Shown in pieces: positions 36,494 to 45,769 of a stretch of DNA of 46,541 bases (its first letter is position 1; every line of letters starts with the position of its first letter). Both the position numbers and the translations under genes were made by a program. This DNA comes from Candidatus Tayloriibacteriota bacterium. GTDB taxonomy: Bacteria; Patescibacteriota; Minisyncoccia; Phycocordibacterales; PALSA-1337. Below the pieces are notes generated by a model that saw only the letters and a list, made by a program, of their open reading frames with translations, was not told where the DNA came from and made no database searches. Location: NCBI GenBank assembly GCA_903857825.1, contig CAIOGI010000010.1:1-46541 (forward strand), written 5' to 3'.

Positions 36494-36766
36494 CTATACA
36501 ACATGCACGATCTTCTTTCTCTTTACTGTATTATCGAAATGCATTTTTCTTTTTGTACCAAACTCTACCTTTCCATCCTTAAGTGCGAATAGGGTATGAT
36601 CCTTACCAATACCAATATTTTTTCCAGGTATAACATTTGTACCTCTTTGTCTTATAATAATATTTCCAATACTAACAGATTCGCCATGATTTACCTTGAC
36701 TCCAAGGTATTTGGGCTGTGAATCTCTGTCATTTTTGGTTGTTCCTCCAGATTTCTTATGTGCCAT
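36494..36766 (-). CDS. rpmA: 50S ribosomal protein L27
   Basis: [62 protein letters not shown]. Confidence 0.97.
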   Translation of the reverse strand: MAHKKSGGTTKNDRDSQPKYLGVKVNHGESVSIGNIIIRQRGTNVIPGKNIGIGKDHTLFALKDGKVEFGTKRKMHFDNTVKRKKIVHVV

Positions 36767-36914
36767 AGTTAAAACAGTATAGCAAAACATAGTTTAAATG
36801 CAAGCCCGTAGGGGATATGCGAGCAGTAATTTTAGAAGTTTGACTTTTCAATCTAAACATTGACTAGAAACCCTTGTATAATAAGGGTTTTTTAGGTAAT
36901 TCAAGAGATCTACT

Positions 36915-36998
36915 ATTGACAGGGTGTTCGAAAGGTGCTAGTATTATCTTATTGAGAAGCGACGAGGGTTTAGTCCTAATACGCTTCTTTTTAAATTA
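36915..36998 (+). promoter_or_regulatory. Promoter followed by a terminator-like hairpin directly before a start codon
   Basis: TTGACA-17 nt-TAGTAT then GAAGCG...AGG...CCT...CGCTTC TTTTT ending just before ATG 37000. Confidence 0.5.
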
Positions 36999-36999
36999 T

Positions 37000-37485
37000 A
37001 TGATTGAAATAACAACAACTATTGCTTTACTTATCTCTTCACTATACGGAACCGTAGAGACAGCAAGTGTCATAGATGCTTCTGTTATAGATACTACTGT
37101 TGCAACTTCAACAGATAATTCAGCTATTGTTACAGTTACGACAGACCGTAAGTCTTTAGAGAAATATTTAAGAGAAAATTATGCAGATACACCCATGCTG
37201 TTAGAGATTGCCAGATGTGAATCTACATTTACTCATTATGATAAAAATGGAGATGTTATACGTGGGAGAGTAAATAGTGCAGATGTTGGTCTTATGCAGA
37301 TCAATGAAAAATATCACCTAGAGACAGCAGAAAAACTAGGTTTAGATATACATACAGTAGAAGGAAATGTAAATTATGCGAAATATCTATATGACAATGA
37401 AGGTGTACAGCCTTGGAGCGCATCGTCACCATGTTGGGGTAAGGCACTACCAGGTTCACAAGACGAAGTATTAGCAAAAAATTAA
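37000..37485 (+). CDS. Lytic transglycosylase (SLT-like) secreted protein
   Basis: MLLEIARCESTFTHYDKNGDVIRGRVNSADVGLMQINEKYH...NVNYAKYLYDNEGVQPWSASSPCWG. Confidence 0.82.
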   Translation: MIEITTTIALLISSLYGTVETASVIDASVIDTTVATSTDNSAIVTVTTDRKSLEKYLRENYADTPMLLEIARCESTFTHYDKNGDVIRGRVNSADVGLMQINEKYHLETAEKLGLDIHTVEGNVNYAKYLYDNEGVQPWSASSPCWGKALPGSQDEVLAKN

Positions 37486-37508
37486 TATTAGTGAAATACA
37501 GAAAACAA

Positions 37509-37540
37509 TAAGTCATACACTAAAATGTATGGCTTTTTGT
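37509..37540 (+). terminator. Intrinsic terminator
   Basis: AGTCATACA ctaaaa TGTATGGCT TTTTGTTT. Confidence 0.75.
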
Positions 37541-37644
37541 TTACTATAGATTCAAGAAACTACATCAAAATATTATCAACTATGTAACTAGTATTAGTAT
37601 CTAACTATTTTGTATGATAATGTTCATTATGGAAAGGATGGATA

Positions 37645-38079
37645 ATGTACCAAAAATTTGATGCGGTAACTAAGACAGTGCTAGCCAGTGCTGAAGAGGA
37701 AACGATTAGGCTCTCACATAGCCTTATCAGTCCTGTGCACATAATGCTTGCCCTACTGAAAAGCAGGTGTAATGCTGTGACACTGATGGCGCAGATGCTG
37801 CGAACGGGAGATGCCGAGAATATTCGCCTAGAAATTGAAAGACAGATCGGCACTGGCCCAGAACAAAGAATTGGGGGACCAATCACTTTGTCGGATCGTG
37901 CCAGGGAAGTGATCAGACTTGCGGGTCTAGAAGTCATAGCACTAGGCGACAGTGAATTGGCGACACAACACATTCTACTTGGACTACTTAGAGTTAATGG
38001 CGTAGTCTCCAGTGTGTTGGGAAAGTATGGAATATCTGTTGATTCTCTCAGGGAGCAAATGAAGAGACTAGAAGTCTGA
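37645..38079 (+). CDS. Stand-alone Clp N-terminal (Clp R) domain protein
   Basis: Two Clp repeats: LSHSLISPVHIMLALLK... and ELATQHILLGLLRVNGVVSSVLGKYGISVDSLREQM; no ATPase domain follows. Confidence 0.82.
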   Translation: MYQKFDAVTKTVLASAEEETIRLSHSLISPVHIMLALLKSRCNAVTLMAQMLRTGDAENIRLEIERQIGTGPEQRIGGPITLSDRAREVIRLAGLEVIALGDSELATQHILLGLLRVNGVVSSVLGKYGISVDSLREQMKRLEV

Positions 38080-38112
38080 CTTAGTAAGGGAGACACAGCA
38101 CCCACACCTACG

Positions 38113-38140
38113 AGCGCAAGAAATTGCGCTTTGTTTTTTT
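38113..38140 (+). terminator. Intrinsic terminator
   Basis: AGCGCAA gaaa TTGCGCT TTGTTTTTTT. Confidence 0.85.
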
Positions 38141-38247
38141 GATATATGTTTATTCAATAATATTCTTGTTAAGATCGAACATCTCTTGATTAAATTTTAT
38201 GCACATTTTGGTTATTTATGGGGTTAGTAATATGGGTACATTGAAGC

Positions 38248-38276
38248 TTGACAAAGAGGACGATAGGTGGTAATAT
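38248..38276 (+). promoter_or_regulatory. Sigma70-like promoter
   Basis: TTGACA (38248-38253), 17-nt spacer, TAATAT (38271-38276). Confidence 0.6.
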
Positions 38277-38358
38277 ATTAGAGTCGATGAAATGTAGTAA
38301 TTGACCGTTGATACCTTGCGTTAAGGTAGGTGTTAGTTCATCAAAGAAAGGGCATGAT

Positions 38359-38613
38359 ATGCCACTAAGTAAAGAGAGAATCGGCGAAATCGCAATGAAT
38401 GTACTCCAGGGTGAGATGGAGCGAAAAGGGCTACCATTGGACCGTAAGGAGATTCGGCGCTCTATGCATAACGAAGCGAAAAACTTCGGATGTACGACCG
38501 GCGAGTTCGCCCAGTTCGCGAGGATCATCTACGCTCGCGCGTATGAAAGTTTCATGCGTGAGTTGGACAAGGTGATTGCGGACAATGCAGACGACAAGGT
38601 TGAAGGTAGCTAA
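38359..38613 (+). CDS. 84-aa hypothetical protein
   Basis: MPLSKERIGEIAMNVLQGEMERKGLPLDRKEIRRSMHNEAKNFGCTTGEFAQFARIIYARAYESFM...; promoter and terminator flank it. Confidence 0.65.
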   Translation: MPLSKERIGEIAMNVLQGEMERKGLPLDRKEIRRSMHNEAKNFGCTTGEFAQFARIIYARAYESFMRELDKVIADNADDKVEGS

Positions 38614-38715
38614 TTTCCTTCCTAAAGGGGTAATTCCGGTTTGTCAGTAACTGATCTGCATCATGCCGATCCGTCTAAAACAAATCTACGAGAATAAGAA
38701 CCCTACCTCATCGTC

Positions 38716-38748
38716 ACCGCTAGCTCTTCGAGTTAGCGGTTTTCTTTT
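38716..38748 (+). terminator. Strong intrinsic terminator
   Basis: ACCGCTAGCTC ttcg GAGTTAGCGGT TTTCTTTT. Confidence 0.9.
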
Positions 38749-38830
38749 ACCTATTTGTCAAAATCAAAGTACAAATCATTTTGTATGCCTCGCTAGAGAA
38801 AATTCCCTAGCGATTGTAAAATAGGGAACT

Positions 38831-39106
38831 CTACTGTATTTCAATGCCAACTACGCTACCTGAGATACCAAAGCCTTTTGGAAAAAGTCTTATATCGCAT
38901 TTTACGGGCACGTTTTTTGAAGAAAGTAGTTCTCCAAGCTTATCTGTATCTTTTATAATCTTTTCATCAACAATGAATCCAAATACATTAGATTCATCAT
39001 CTATTAAGCTCGCATTGTAGAAAAGGTAATCTTTTCCAGAATTCTTGCCAACACCTTCACGCTTATCTATTTTTAACAGGGTAAAGTCAATATTTTTTAT
39101 TATCAT
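38831..39106 (-). CDS. 91-aa hypothetical protein
   Basis: MIIKNIDFTLLKIDKREGVGKNSGKDYLFYNASLIDDESNVFGFIVDEKII...; long minus-strand ORF in a gap. Confidence 0.7.
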   Translation of the reverse strand: MIIKNIDFTLLKIDKREGVGKNSGKDYLFYNASLIDDESNVFGFIVDEKIIKDTDKLGELLSSKNVPVKCDIRLFPKGFGISGSVVGIEIQ

Positions 39107-39294
39107 ATTTATTTAATTTTACTTAATTGGTTTATAAGGTTATATATCGACCTGTGTAATAGGCAAGGGGTATATTTATATAAAAAATACCTGATCTTCT
39201 AATCAAGTATCGTGTCGCACAATATATCTTTCCGCCACTATATATCTATGAAATAAGGCGTTCTTTGCGAACACCTATTCCCCGTTCATACTTT

Positions 39295-39582
39295 TCAATT
39301 TGCTGGTAGTTGTGGTGAGCTCGTCTGTATATTTGTTGGTTCACCATTTTTAATCTTTGTTAAGTTATCTATAGCTGTCGTCCAGATCAATCTTATAAAA
39401 ATATCATTCCATAAATATTTTGCAGGCTTCGCTAAATATGTATTCCAGACATAAACAACTATATTCTTTACATATTCAACATTACTCTGAGATACAGGTG
39501 CCTCTACTGCCTTTTTTATATCAAAACCAAGATAGCCTAGTATGATAAGACCTATAAGTGCAATTATTATCCATTTAATCAT
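39295..39582 (-). CDS. Small membrane-anchored hypothetical protein
   Basis: N-terminal TM MIKWIIIALIGLIILGYLGF. Confidence 0.65.
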   Translation of the reverse strand: MIKWIIIALIGLIILGYLGFDIKKAVEAPVSQSNVEYVKNIVVYVWNTYLAKPAKYLWNDIFIRLIWTTAIDNLTKIKNGEPTNIQTSSPQLPAN

Positions 39583-39653
39583 ATTTATATTGTATCATAT
39601 TATAAATGCTTGCTTAATATATAACTGTGCAAAAGTTTGCCTTTAAAATGACT

Positions 39654-40937
39654 CTAGAGGTATGAAAGTGGATTGAGATAAGCTTTGTAATCAGCTAAAG
39701 GTATAGTGACGCCTGTACAGTTCTTGCTGTTAACCATTTTTGTTATTCGAACTCCTTCTGTTGCATAAACTCCAAAGTGTAAATGTGGTCCAGTTGAATA
39801 TCCGGTGTTACCGCTATAACCAATAATTTCTCCGGTCGATACAGTCTGACCATTTGTCACATTTATAAGTGATAGATGCCCATACAAAGTAGAAAGACCA
39901 TTTAAATGTTTTACCATAATCCATTTACCATAAGAAAGACATCCTCTAGTTAAATCTGTATTTCCTGTACCAACTACGGTTCCTACCATTGCTGACTTTA
40001 TGGGTGTTCCTATTGATACGCCAAAGTCAATTCCAGTATGACCTTTTCCGTTGTACAACTGAGAATTCTTCGTTGCAAACTCTGTATTACCAAAATATTG
40101 AGTAATTATTACTTTATCAACAGGGTATCGAAGCACCTTTGAAAGAGTTGCTGGAATACTATTTGGATCAATCGCAATTTTTAGGGCACTTTCAAAGTCA
40201 GCGACTTCCCTTTCGAATGCTTCTTTTTGTGCTAGTCTAGTCGCTAATAGTTTTTTATAATTCGCCTCTGTATTTTTTGTTTCTACTAAAATATTATTTT
40301 TTTCTTTAGCTGTATCTGCAATAATCTTTGTTTTACTTTTCAATTCATTTGTCAGCACGACTAGTTCAGCTTTTTTCTGTTCAGTTAATTTCTTGTTTTT
40401 CTCTAAATTTGTCTTTAGTTTAGCTAAGCTCAATATCTTATCCTGCATATTTTCTTGCAATGTATCTAATTGATCTGAGCTATTCCAAATCTCCGCAATA
40501 GACTTTTTACTAAGCAGTATCTCTACTATTGAAGAAGAATTCATTTGAGATATGTTGTATAGGGATTGTCCTATAGCCCTTTTGCTGTCTACTATTCTTT
40601 CATTTTTATCACCAATTTGTAATGAGAGCTCCTTTATTTCAAAGTTTTTTGATACAATTTTGTTTTCAGTCACTTTTGTTTCTGCTTCTAGCTTTTTCTT
40701 TGAAATATCCAAAGACTTTATAGCTCCACTAAGTGAATCTTTATCTTTTGCCAATGAATCAATTTCTTCCTGATATTTCTTTATCTCAATATCGAGTTTT
40801 TCTATTGCTGTATTTGTATTATCAATCTTAATTTTTAATTCATCTACAGTTTGTCCATGAGAAACACTATATATGCCTAGCAAAAGCATGAATAGAATAA
40901 TTAATGACCAAAGTAAGCTATATGTTTTGAATGGCAT
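39654..40937 (-). CDS. M23 peptidase/EnvC-like murein hydrolase activator
   Basis: Signal/TM, long coiled coil, C-terminal GHTGIDFGVSIGTPIKSAMVGTVV...YGHLSLINVTNGQTVSTGEIIGYSGNTGYSTGPHLHFGV. Confidence 0.94.
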   Translation of the reverse strand: MPFKTYSLLWSLIILFMLLLGIYSVSHGQTVDELKIKIDNTNTAIEKLDIEIKKYQEEIDSLAKDKDSLSGAIKSLDISKKKLEAETKVTENKIVSKNFEIKELSLQIGDKNERIVDSKRAIGQSLYNISQMNSSSIVEILLSKKSIAEIWNSSDQLDTLQENMQDKILSLAKLKTNLEKNKKLTEQKKAELVVLTNELKSKTKIIADTAKEKNNILVETKNTEANYKKLLATRLAQKEAFEREVADFESALKIAIDPNSIPATLSKVLRYPVDKVIITQYFGNTEFATKNSQLYNGKGHTGIDFGVSIGTPIKSAMVGTVVGTGNTDLTRGCLSYGKWIMVKHLNGLSTLYGHLSLINVTNGQTVSTGEIIGYSGNTGYSTGPHLHFGVYATEGVRITKMVNSKNCTGVTIPLADYKAYLNPLSYL

Positions 40938-42228
40938 GTTTAAGTCGTTTTAGCGTCTCTTCTTTGCCAAGAATTTCTGAAATAATAAATGGATCTGGAC
41001 TTTTATCTTTTCCTGATAGGGCATATCTCATAGGCCAAAGCACATTTCCCTTCCCTTTTTCTTCTGCGAGTGGCCACAGTATGGCTTTAACAGACTCCTT
41101 TGAAAAGTCACTCGCAGTAGAAAGTTTATCTATAATAGTTTGTAAGTATGATTTTGTATTTACTAAATCTTTTTCTTGCCTCCATTTTAAATTTTCAAAG
41201 GAATATGCAGGTAATGGATTAATAAATGAAAGTTCAGTTTCAAAGAGAGGTTTAATCTCTGAAAACTTACTAACCTTTTCTTTTATTAAAGGTAAAAGCT
41301 TCGCTGAAATATTTTCAGGCATAAAGCTTTTGGCAGCTGCGGTAAATTCATCCATAGACATTTTTTCAATGTATTTCTTATTTACCCAATCTAATTTTTC
41401 AACATTAAATATCCCCCCACCCTTTTGTACTTTTGCTAAGTCAAAAGTTTTAATAAGTTCACTTAATGAAAATATTTCTTGATCTGTGCCAGGGTTCCAG
41501 CCTATCAAAGCAACAAAGTTTAGTATTGCTTCAGGAAGATACCCCTTATCTTTATAGTATGTTAAGGATACAGTTTCACCATGTTTTCTCTTTGAAAGTT
41601 TTGATCTATCTTCTGCTAAGACTAGTGGTAAATGTGCATAAATTGGCCTTGAAGCCCCGATGGCTTCTTGAATAAGGATTTGTCTTGGCGTATTGGAAAG
41701 ATGTTCCTCAGCGCGTATTACATGCGTTACACCCATTTCGAAATCATCCACTACAACAGCTAAATGGTAAACCGGCTCATCAATACTCCTAGCTATTACA
41801 AAATCACCAAGGTCTGTTGTGTCGACGATAACTTCACCGCGTATGAGGTCGTTTATTGTAACTTTTTTGTTTGGATTTTTAAAACGTATTACTTCATCCC
41901 TCTGTCCTTCCTCGACAACCTTTTCTTTAGAAATATATGCATGACCAGAATCAAGCATTTTCTTAATGTATGATTTGTGAATATCTACCCTTTCAGATTG
42001 TTTTGCAAATACATCATGCTTAAGACCGAGCCATGCTAGATCATTTATTAGACCATCAGTCCATTCTTCCTTGCTCCTAACCTTATCAGTATCCTCGATG
42101 CGTAGTGCAAATATGCCATCATGTTGCTTGGCGTAAAGATATGCAAAAAGAGCAGTTCTCACACCTCCAATGTGCAAGAATCCTGTCGGTGATGGGGCAA
42201 AACGGGTAATAACCTTTGTGTTTATCAT
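40918..42228 (-). CDS. gltX: Glutamyl-tRNA synthetase
   Basis: TRFAPSPTGFLHIGGVRTALFAYLYAKQ, EDRSKLSKRKHGETVSLTYY. Confidence 0.97.
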   Translation of the reverse strand: MINTKVITRFAPSPTGFLHIGGVRTALFAYLYAKQHDGIFALRIEDTDKVRSKEEWTDGLINDLAWLGLKHDVFAKQSERVDIHKSYIKKMLDSGHAYISKEKVVEEGQRDEVIRFKNPNKKVTINDLIRGEVIVDTTDLGDFVIARSIDEPVYHLAVVVDDFEMGVTHVIRAEEHLSNTPRQILIQEAIGASRPIYAHLPLVLAEDRSKLSKRKHGETVSLTYYKDKGYLPEAILNFVALIGWNPGTDQEIFSLSELIKTFDLAKVQKGGGIFNVEKLDWVNKKYIEKMSMDEFTAAAKSFMPENISAKLLPLIKEKVSKFSEIKPLFETELSFINPLPAYSFENLKWRQEKDLVNTKSYLQTIIDKLSTASDFSKESVKAILWPLAEEKGKGNVLWPMRYALSGKDKSPDPFIISEILGKEETLKRLKHAIQNI

Positions 42229-42279
42229 GTCTTAATAATAGCAGAAAACAGCAGATTTTCAAAACAAATTCAACATAAC

Positions 42280-42302
42280 AAAAGCACCCTTTCGGGTGCT
42301 AA
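42280..42302 (-). terminator. Intrinsic terminator (minus)
   Basis: On minus: AGCACCC gaaa GGGTGCT TTTGTT. Confidence 0.8.
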
Positions 42303-42326
42303 TGCTTTTACTTTATCTTCTCAGGA

Positions 42327-42824
42327 TTAACCCTTCAACTCTGTTGGTGTCAATGTAACTCTAAACAATTTCATAATTATGTTTCCACTTGCATCCTTTA
42401 ATGGAAGGTCCTTTGCGGAATTAAATACTTTATCACCATCATCAGAATGTAACATTGCGTAGTAAACACCACCTTCTACTGTTGGAGATGTTAGAGTGAT
42501 CTGGCCAGGATAAATTCCTGCCTCAAAATATTTATAACCGATCACATCACCAGGTGTTCCCGCTTTGTCTTTGTGTATAACTACGTATCCAGGTGCGGCT
42601 AATTGAACTGAAGATACATAGACAATGTTTCCAGGCGCCTGATCCACTATAGAAATACGATTTGCTGTGTTCATTGTTGTCGGAGGATTTGTTGTTGTAT
42701 CGTCTGTAGGTGCAACGGTTGGTGAACTCTTAAACATATTGTAACCCAATATTACTAATACTATTATTACTACAACTGTCACTACCCACTGCCAAGTTTT
42801 TATACCATTTGCATTTTGTTCCAT
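42327..42824 (-). CDS. Membrane-anchored protein with DUF7282-like domain
   Basis: N-terminal TM; VSSVQLAAPGYVVIHKDKAGTPGDVIGYKYFEAGIYPGQITL...GVYYAMLHSDDGDKVF. Confidence 0.75.
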   Translation of the reverse strand: MEQNANGIKTWQWVVTVVVIIVLVILGYNMFKSSPTVAPTDDTTTNPPTTMNTANRISIVDQAPGNIVYVSSVQLAAPGYVVIHKDKAGTPGDVIGYKYFEAGIYPGQITLTSPTVEGGVYYAMLHSDDGDKVFNSAKDLPLKDASGNIIMKLFRVTLTPTELKG

Positions 42825-42899
42825 ATTTTTTTATTTAATTAATAATATTTTTAATAATTCGATGTTAATTTAGTAATACACATTATTATATCACCTTCA

Positions 42900-44024
42900 T
42901 CATTCATGCGATAGCCCTGTTTCTAGTATAACTTCAGCTATTTTCTGTGCAGCATTTATATGGCTAAAATGCTTGGCGGCCTCGCTCATTTTGTCCGAAA
43001 TAGACTTATTATTTACTATTCTGTCAATCTCAGACATGAGGATATGTGCATTCAGATTTAGTTCCTCGATAACAGTACATGCTCCAGAATGAGAGTATGA
43101 GAAAGCATTTTTTTCTTGATCATGACTTATTGCTTTTGGTAATGGGATAATTATTGAAGGAATACCCCATACTGCGATTTCAAATATTGTAGAACCTGCT
43201 CTCGATATCATTATATTGGTACAGCCTGCGACCATTCTCATTGATAAATCATTCAAATAATCAAACGGATGATAACGATGTGCGTATTTATTATCTTTTA
43301 ATACAATCCCCGCAGTTTTATTAACCATATCAAAGTTGTTTTTACCAGTTTGATGAATTATTTGAAATCTTTGGACTAGTTCTGGTAATGCGTCAAGAAT
43401 AATATCATTAATATTTTGTGCACCCTGTGAACCTCCAAGTATAGTAATTATTGGTGTATCATCTTCGAGGTGTAAAAATTCTCTAGCGCCATTGGTAAGG
43501 GGTGTGATTATTTCTTTTCTAATTGGATTGCCAGTAAATGCCACCTTGCTCTCATTGAAGTACTGTGAAGCCTCTGGATAAGATACAGCTATTTTTTGGG
43601 CAAATTTAGCTGCCCATGCATTTACCCTTCCTGGTGAGCTATCTGACTCGTGAATAATTACAGGAATATGAAGTATTCTAGCTGCAAAGAGAGCGGGAAA
43701 ACTAACATAACCTCCCTTTGCAAAAACGATATCTGGGTATATTTTAAACATTTTCCACAAGGCAATAAACATACCCGCAATTGTTTTGAAAATATCAAAA
43801 AAATTTAATACTGAAAAATATCTTCTAATCTTTCCGGCTGGTACTTTTATAAACTCAATATCATTATCAAAAAGAGCTCTAGGATTATACTCTACTGGAG
43901 CCATATAATATAATTTTGGTGGTATAATCTTTTTTTCTCTAGCCCTATCAAATACTGCTTGTGCAACAGCAATTAGAGGATAAAAGTGACCTCCAGAACC
44001 TCCACCTGTAAATAGTATTTTCAT
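42900..44024 (-). CDS. murG: UDP-N-acetylglucosamine--LPS N-acetylglucosamine transferase
   Basis: MKILFTGGGSGGHFYPLIAVAQAV, HESDSSPGRVNAW, ILGGSQGAQNIN, ISRAGSTIFEIAVWGIPSIIIPLP. Confidence 0.97.
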   Translation of the reverse strand: MKILFTGGGSGGHFYPLIAVAQAVFDRAREKKIIPPKLYYMAPVEYNPRALFDNDIEFIKVPAGKIRRYFSVLNFFDIFKTIAGMFIALWKMFKIYPDIVFAKGGYVSFPALFAARILHIPVIIHESDSSPGRVNAWAAKFAQKIAVSYPEASQYFNESKVAFTGNPIRKEIITPLTNGAREFLHLEDDTPIITILGGSQGAQNINDIILDALPELVQRFQIIHQTGKNNFDMVNKTAGIVLKDNKYAHRYHPFDYLNDLSMRMVAGCTNIMISRAGSTIFEIAVWGIPSIIIPLPKAISHDQEKNAFSYSHSGACTVIEELNLNAHILMSEIDRIVNNKSISDKMSEAAKHFSHINAAQKIAEVILETGLSHE

Positions 44025-45124
44025 ATTTGTTTTTGATATTTAGAAACATTGGCTATTATTCCTACAGCCGCAAGGGTAATGATTATTGCTGTACCCCCAT
44101 GACTTATAAATAATAACGGCATTCCTGATAATGGAATAATTCCAAGCATTGATGAAATATTCATAAATGATTCAACGATGATAAGTATACCAATTCCCAA
44201 TACAAGAAGTCTACCAAAGTTATCTTCAGTTCTTATAGAAATTTTTATTGATTTGATTATAAATAGTAAAAAAATGATAATTAATGCAAAACTACCTATA
44301 AAACCAAACTCTTCAGCTTGAACAGCAAAAATAGAATCTCCAATCGGTTCTGGTAAATAATTAAACTTTTGAATACTTTGTCCAAATCCTCGTCCTGTAA
44401 AACCTCCGGATCCTATAGCTATTAATGATTGTTGTATTTGATAACCAGAGCCCTGCGAATTAATCGTAGAGTCAAAAAATGTAAGTATTCTTTGGCGAGC
44501 ATAGGGCCTTACAGTTATCACAGTTCCTAGAACTACCATCATAATTAGCCCAACAATTGCCAGATCTCTAATCCTTGCTCCTGCAGCAAACAACATAAAT
44601 ACACCAGTTCCTGCAATAACAAGGAACGTGTCTGTGTCTGATTGAGCCATCAACAATATTCCAAGCAATCCTAGTATGACTAAGAACGGAATGATACTAT
44701 TTTTAAAATTAAGAACCTTGTCTTTAATTCCAGACAGCCAAGCTGCAAAGTATATTATAAAAGCAATTTTTAAAAATTCCGAAGGTTGAAATGTTACAAT
44801 TCCAAGATCTATCCATCTTGAAGCACCACCATGATTTAATGAAATAAAGGGAATGAATAAAAGTAGATTTATAAAAATCGCAGCAATAAATATATAAAAA
44901 GAATATTTTCTTAGATTTTTATAATTATATCTCGACATTAGATAGAAAACTCCGCAACCAATAATAAGTCCTATCATCTGCTTTATCGCTACTGATCCAA
45001 AACTAACACCGTCTCTGGCTAATAACCCTAATGAAGCAGATGAAAAAATAATAAATCCTACGATTGTAAGGATTGCTATTATAGCAAGAAATACTTTATC
45101 AATTTTGAGCTCCTTGTTCGTCAT
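44021..45124 (-). CDS. ftsW: FtsW/RodA/SpoVE-family peptidoglycan glycosyltransferase
   Basis: Polytopic; ARRWIDLG-like ASRWIDLGIVTFQPSEFLKIAFI, LPEPIGDSIFAVQAEEFGFIGS, NISSMLGIIPLSGMPLLFISHGGTA. Confidence 0.96.
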   Translation of the reverse strand: MTNKELKIDKVFLAIIAILTIVGFIIFSSASLGLLARDGVSFGSVAIKQMIGLIIGCGVFYLMSRYNYKNLRKYSFYIFIAAIFINLLLFIPFISLNHGGASRWIDLGIVTFQPSEFLKIAFIIYFAAWLSGIKDKVLNFKNSIIPFLVILGLLGILLMAQSDTDTFLVIAGTGVFMLFAAGARIRDLAIVGLIMMVVLGTVITVRPYARQRILTFFDSTINSQGSGYQIQQSLIAIGSGGFTGRGFGQSIQKFNYLPEPIGDSIFAVQAEEFGFIGSFALIIIFLLFIIKSIKISIRTEDNFGRLLVLGIGILIIVESFMNISSMLGIIPLSGMPLLFISHGGTAIIITLAAVGIIANVSKYQKQI

Positions 45125-45653
45125 TTGTTGTATGATTCTTGAAATTTTCTATATCCTTTTTAACACTCTCGAATTCTGGTATATCTTCTATTTTTGAAAT
45201 TCCTATAAATGACATGAGTTGTAGTGTTGGTTTGTATAAGAAGCTTCTTTGATCCTTTGGATTATCTATTCTCTCTACCAATCCTCTTATTAGTAAATTT
45301 CTAAGGATGAATTGAGAATTTACTCCGCGTATATAGTCTATTTCTGCTCTTGATATAGGACCTTGGTATAGGATAATTGAAAGTGTTTCAAGCCCAGCTT
45401 TTCCTAAGTCTTTTATCAATTCTTCTTTTGTGAGTGACTCTATAAGATCTGATGCCTCCTTTGATGTGCCGAGTGCTACTTCATCCTCGAGTTGTATGAG
45501 TGTTATTCCTCTTTCACTTAATGCCCCGCGTAAAAATATTAAAGCAGCTTTTATTTCATCTTCGGTCTTTGATAGTAAGGTTGCCAATTTCTTTATAGAA
45601 ACTGGTTCTGCCTTCCAAAATAGTATTGCTTCAATTTGAGATTCTAATTTCAT
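45099..45653 (-). CDS. scpB: Segregation and condensation protein B; start corrected to MKLESQIEAILFWK
   Basis: ScpB wHTH motifs (LETLSIILYQGPISRAEIDYIRGVNSQFILRNLLIRGLVER); TATAAT (45665-45660) 6 nt before ATG 45653. Confidence 0.93.
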   Translation of the reverse strand: MKLESQIEAILFWKAEPVSIKKLATLLSKTEDEIKAALIFLRGALSERGITLIQLEDEVALGTSKEASDLIESLTKEELIKDLGKAGLETLSIILYQGPISRAEIDYIRGVNSQFILRNLLIRGLVERIDNPKDQRSFLYKPTLQLMSFIGISKIEDIPEFESVKKDIENFKNHTTNDEQGAQN

Positions 45654-45665
45654 TTTTTTATTATA

Positions 45666-45769
45666 ACACAAAATTGAGACTCGACGCGGTGAGGGAGACT
45701 TTATTTTTACTAGCTTGCGTATAAAAATAAAGTGCTCCCGAGCGCAAGCAAGCGAGTCCAATTTTGTGT
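45666..45769 (-). repeat. Hairpin element family, copy C (reverse orientation)
   Basis: Reverse complement reads ACACAAAATTGGACTCGCTTGCTTGCGCTCGGGAGCACTTTATTTTTATACGCAAGCTAGTAAAAATAAAGTCTCCCTCACCGCGTCGAGTCTCAATTTTGTGT. Confidence 0.82.

Noticed and set aside
39236-39285. Hairpin GGCGTTC-tttgc-GAACACC as a terminator
   Set aside because: No clear U-tract on either strand; left unassigned.
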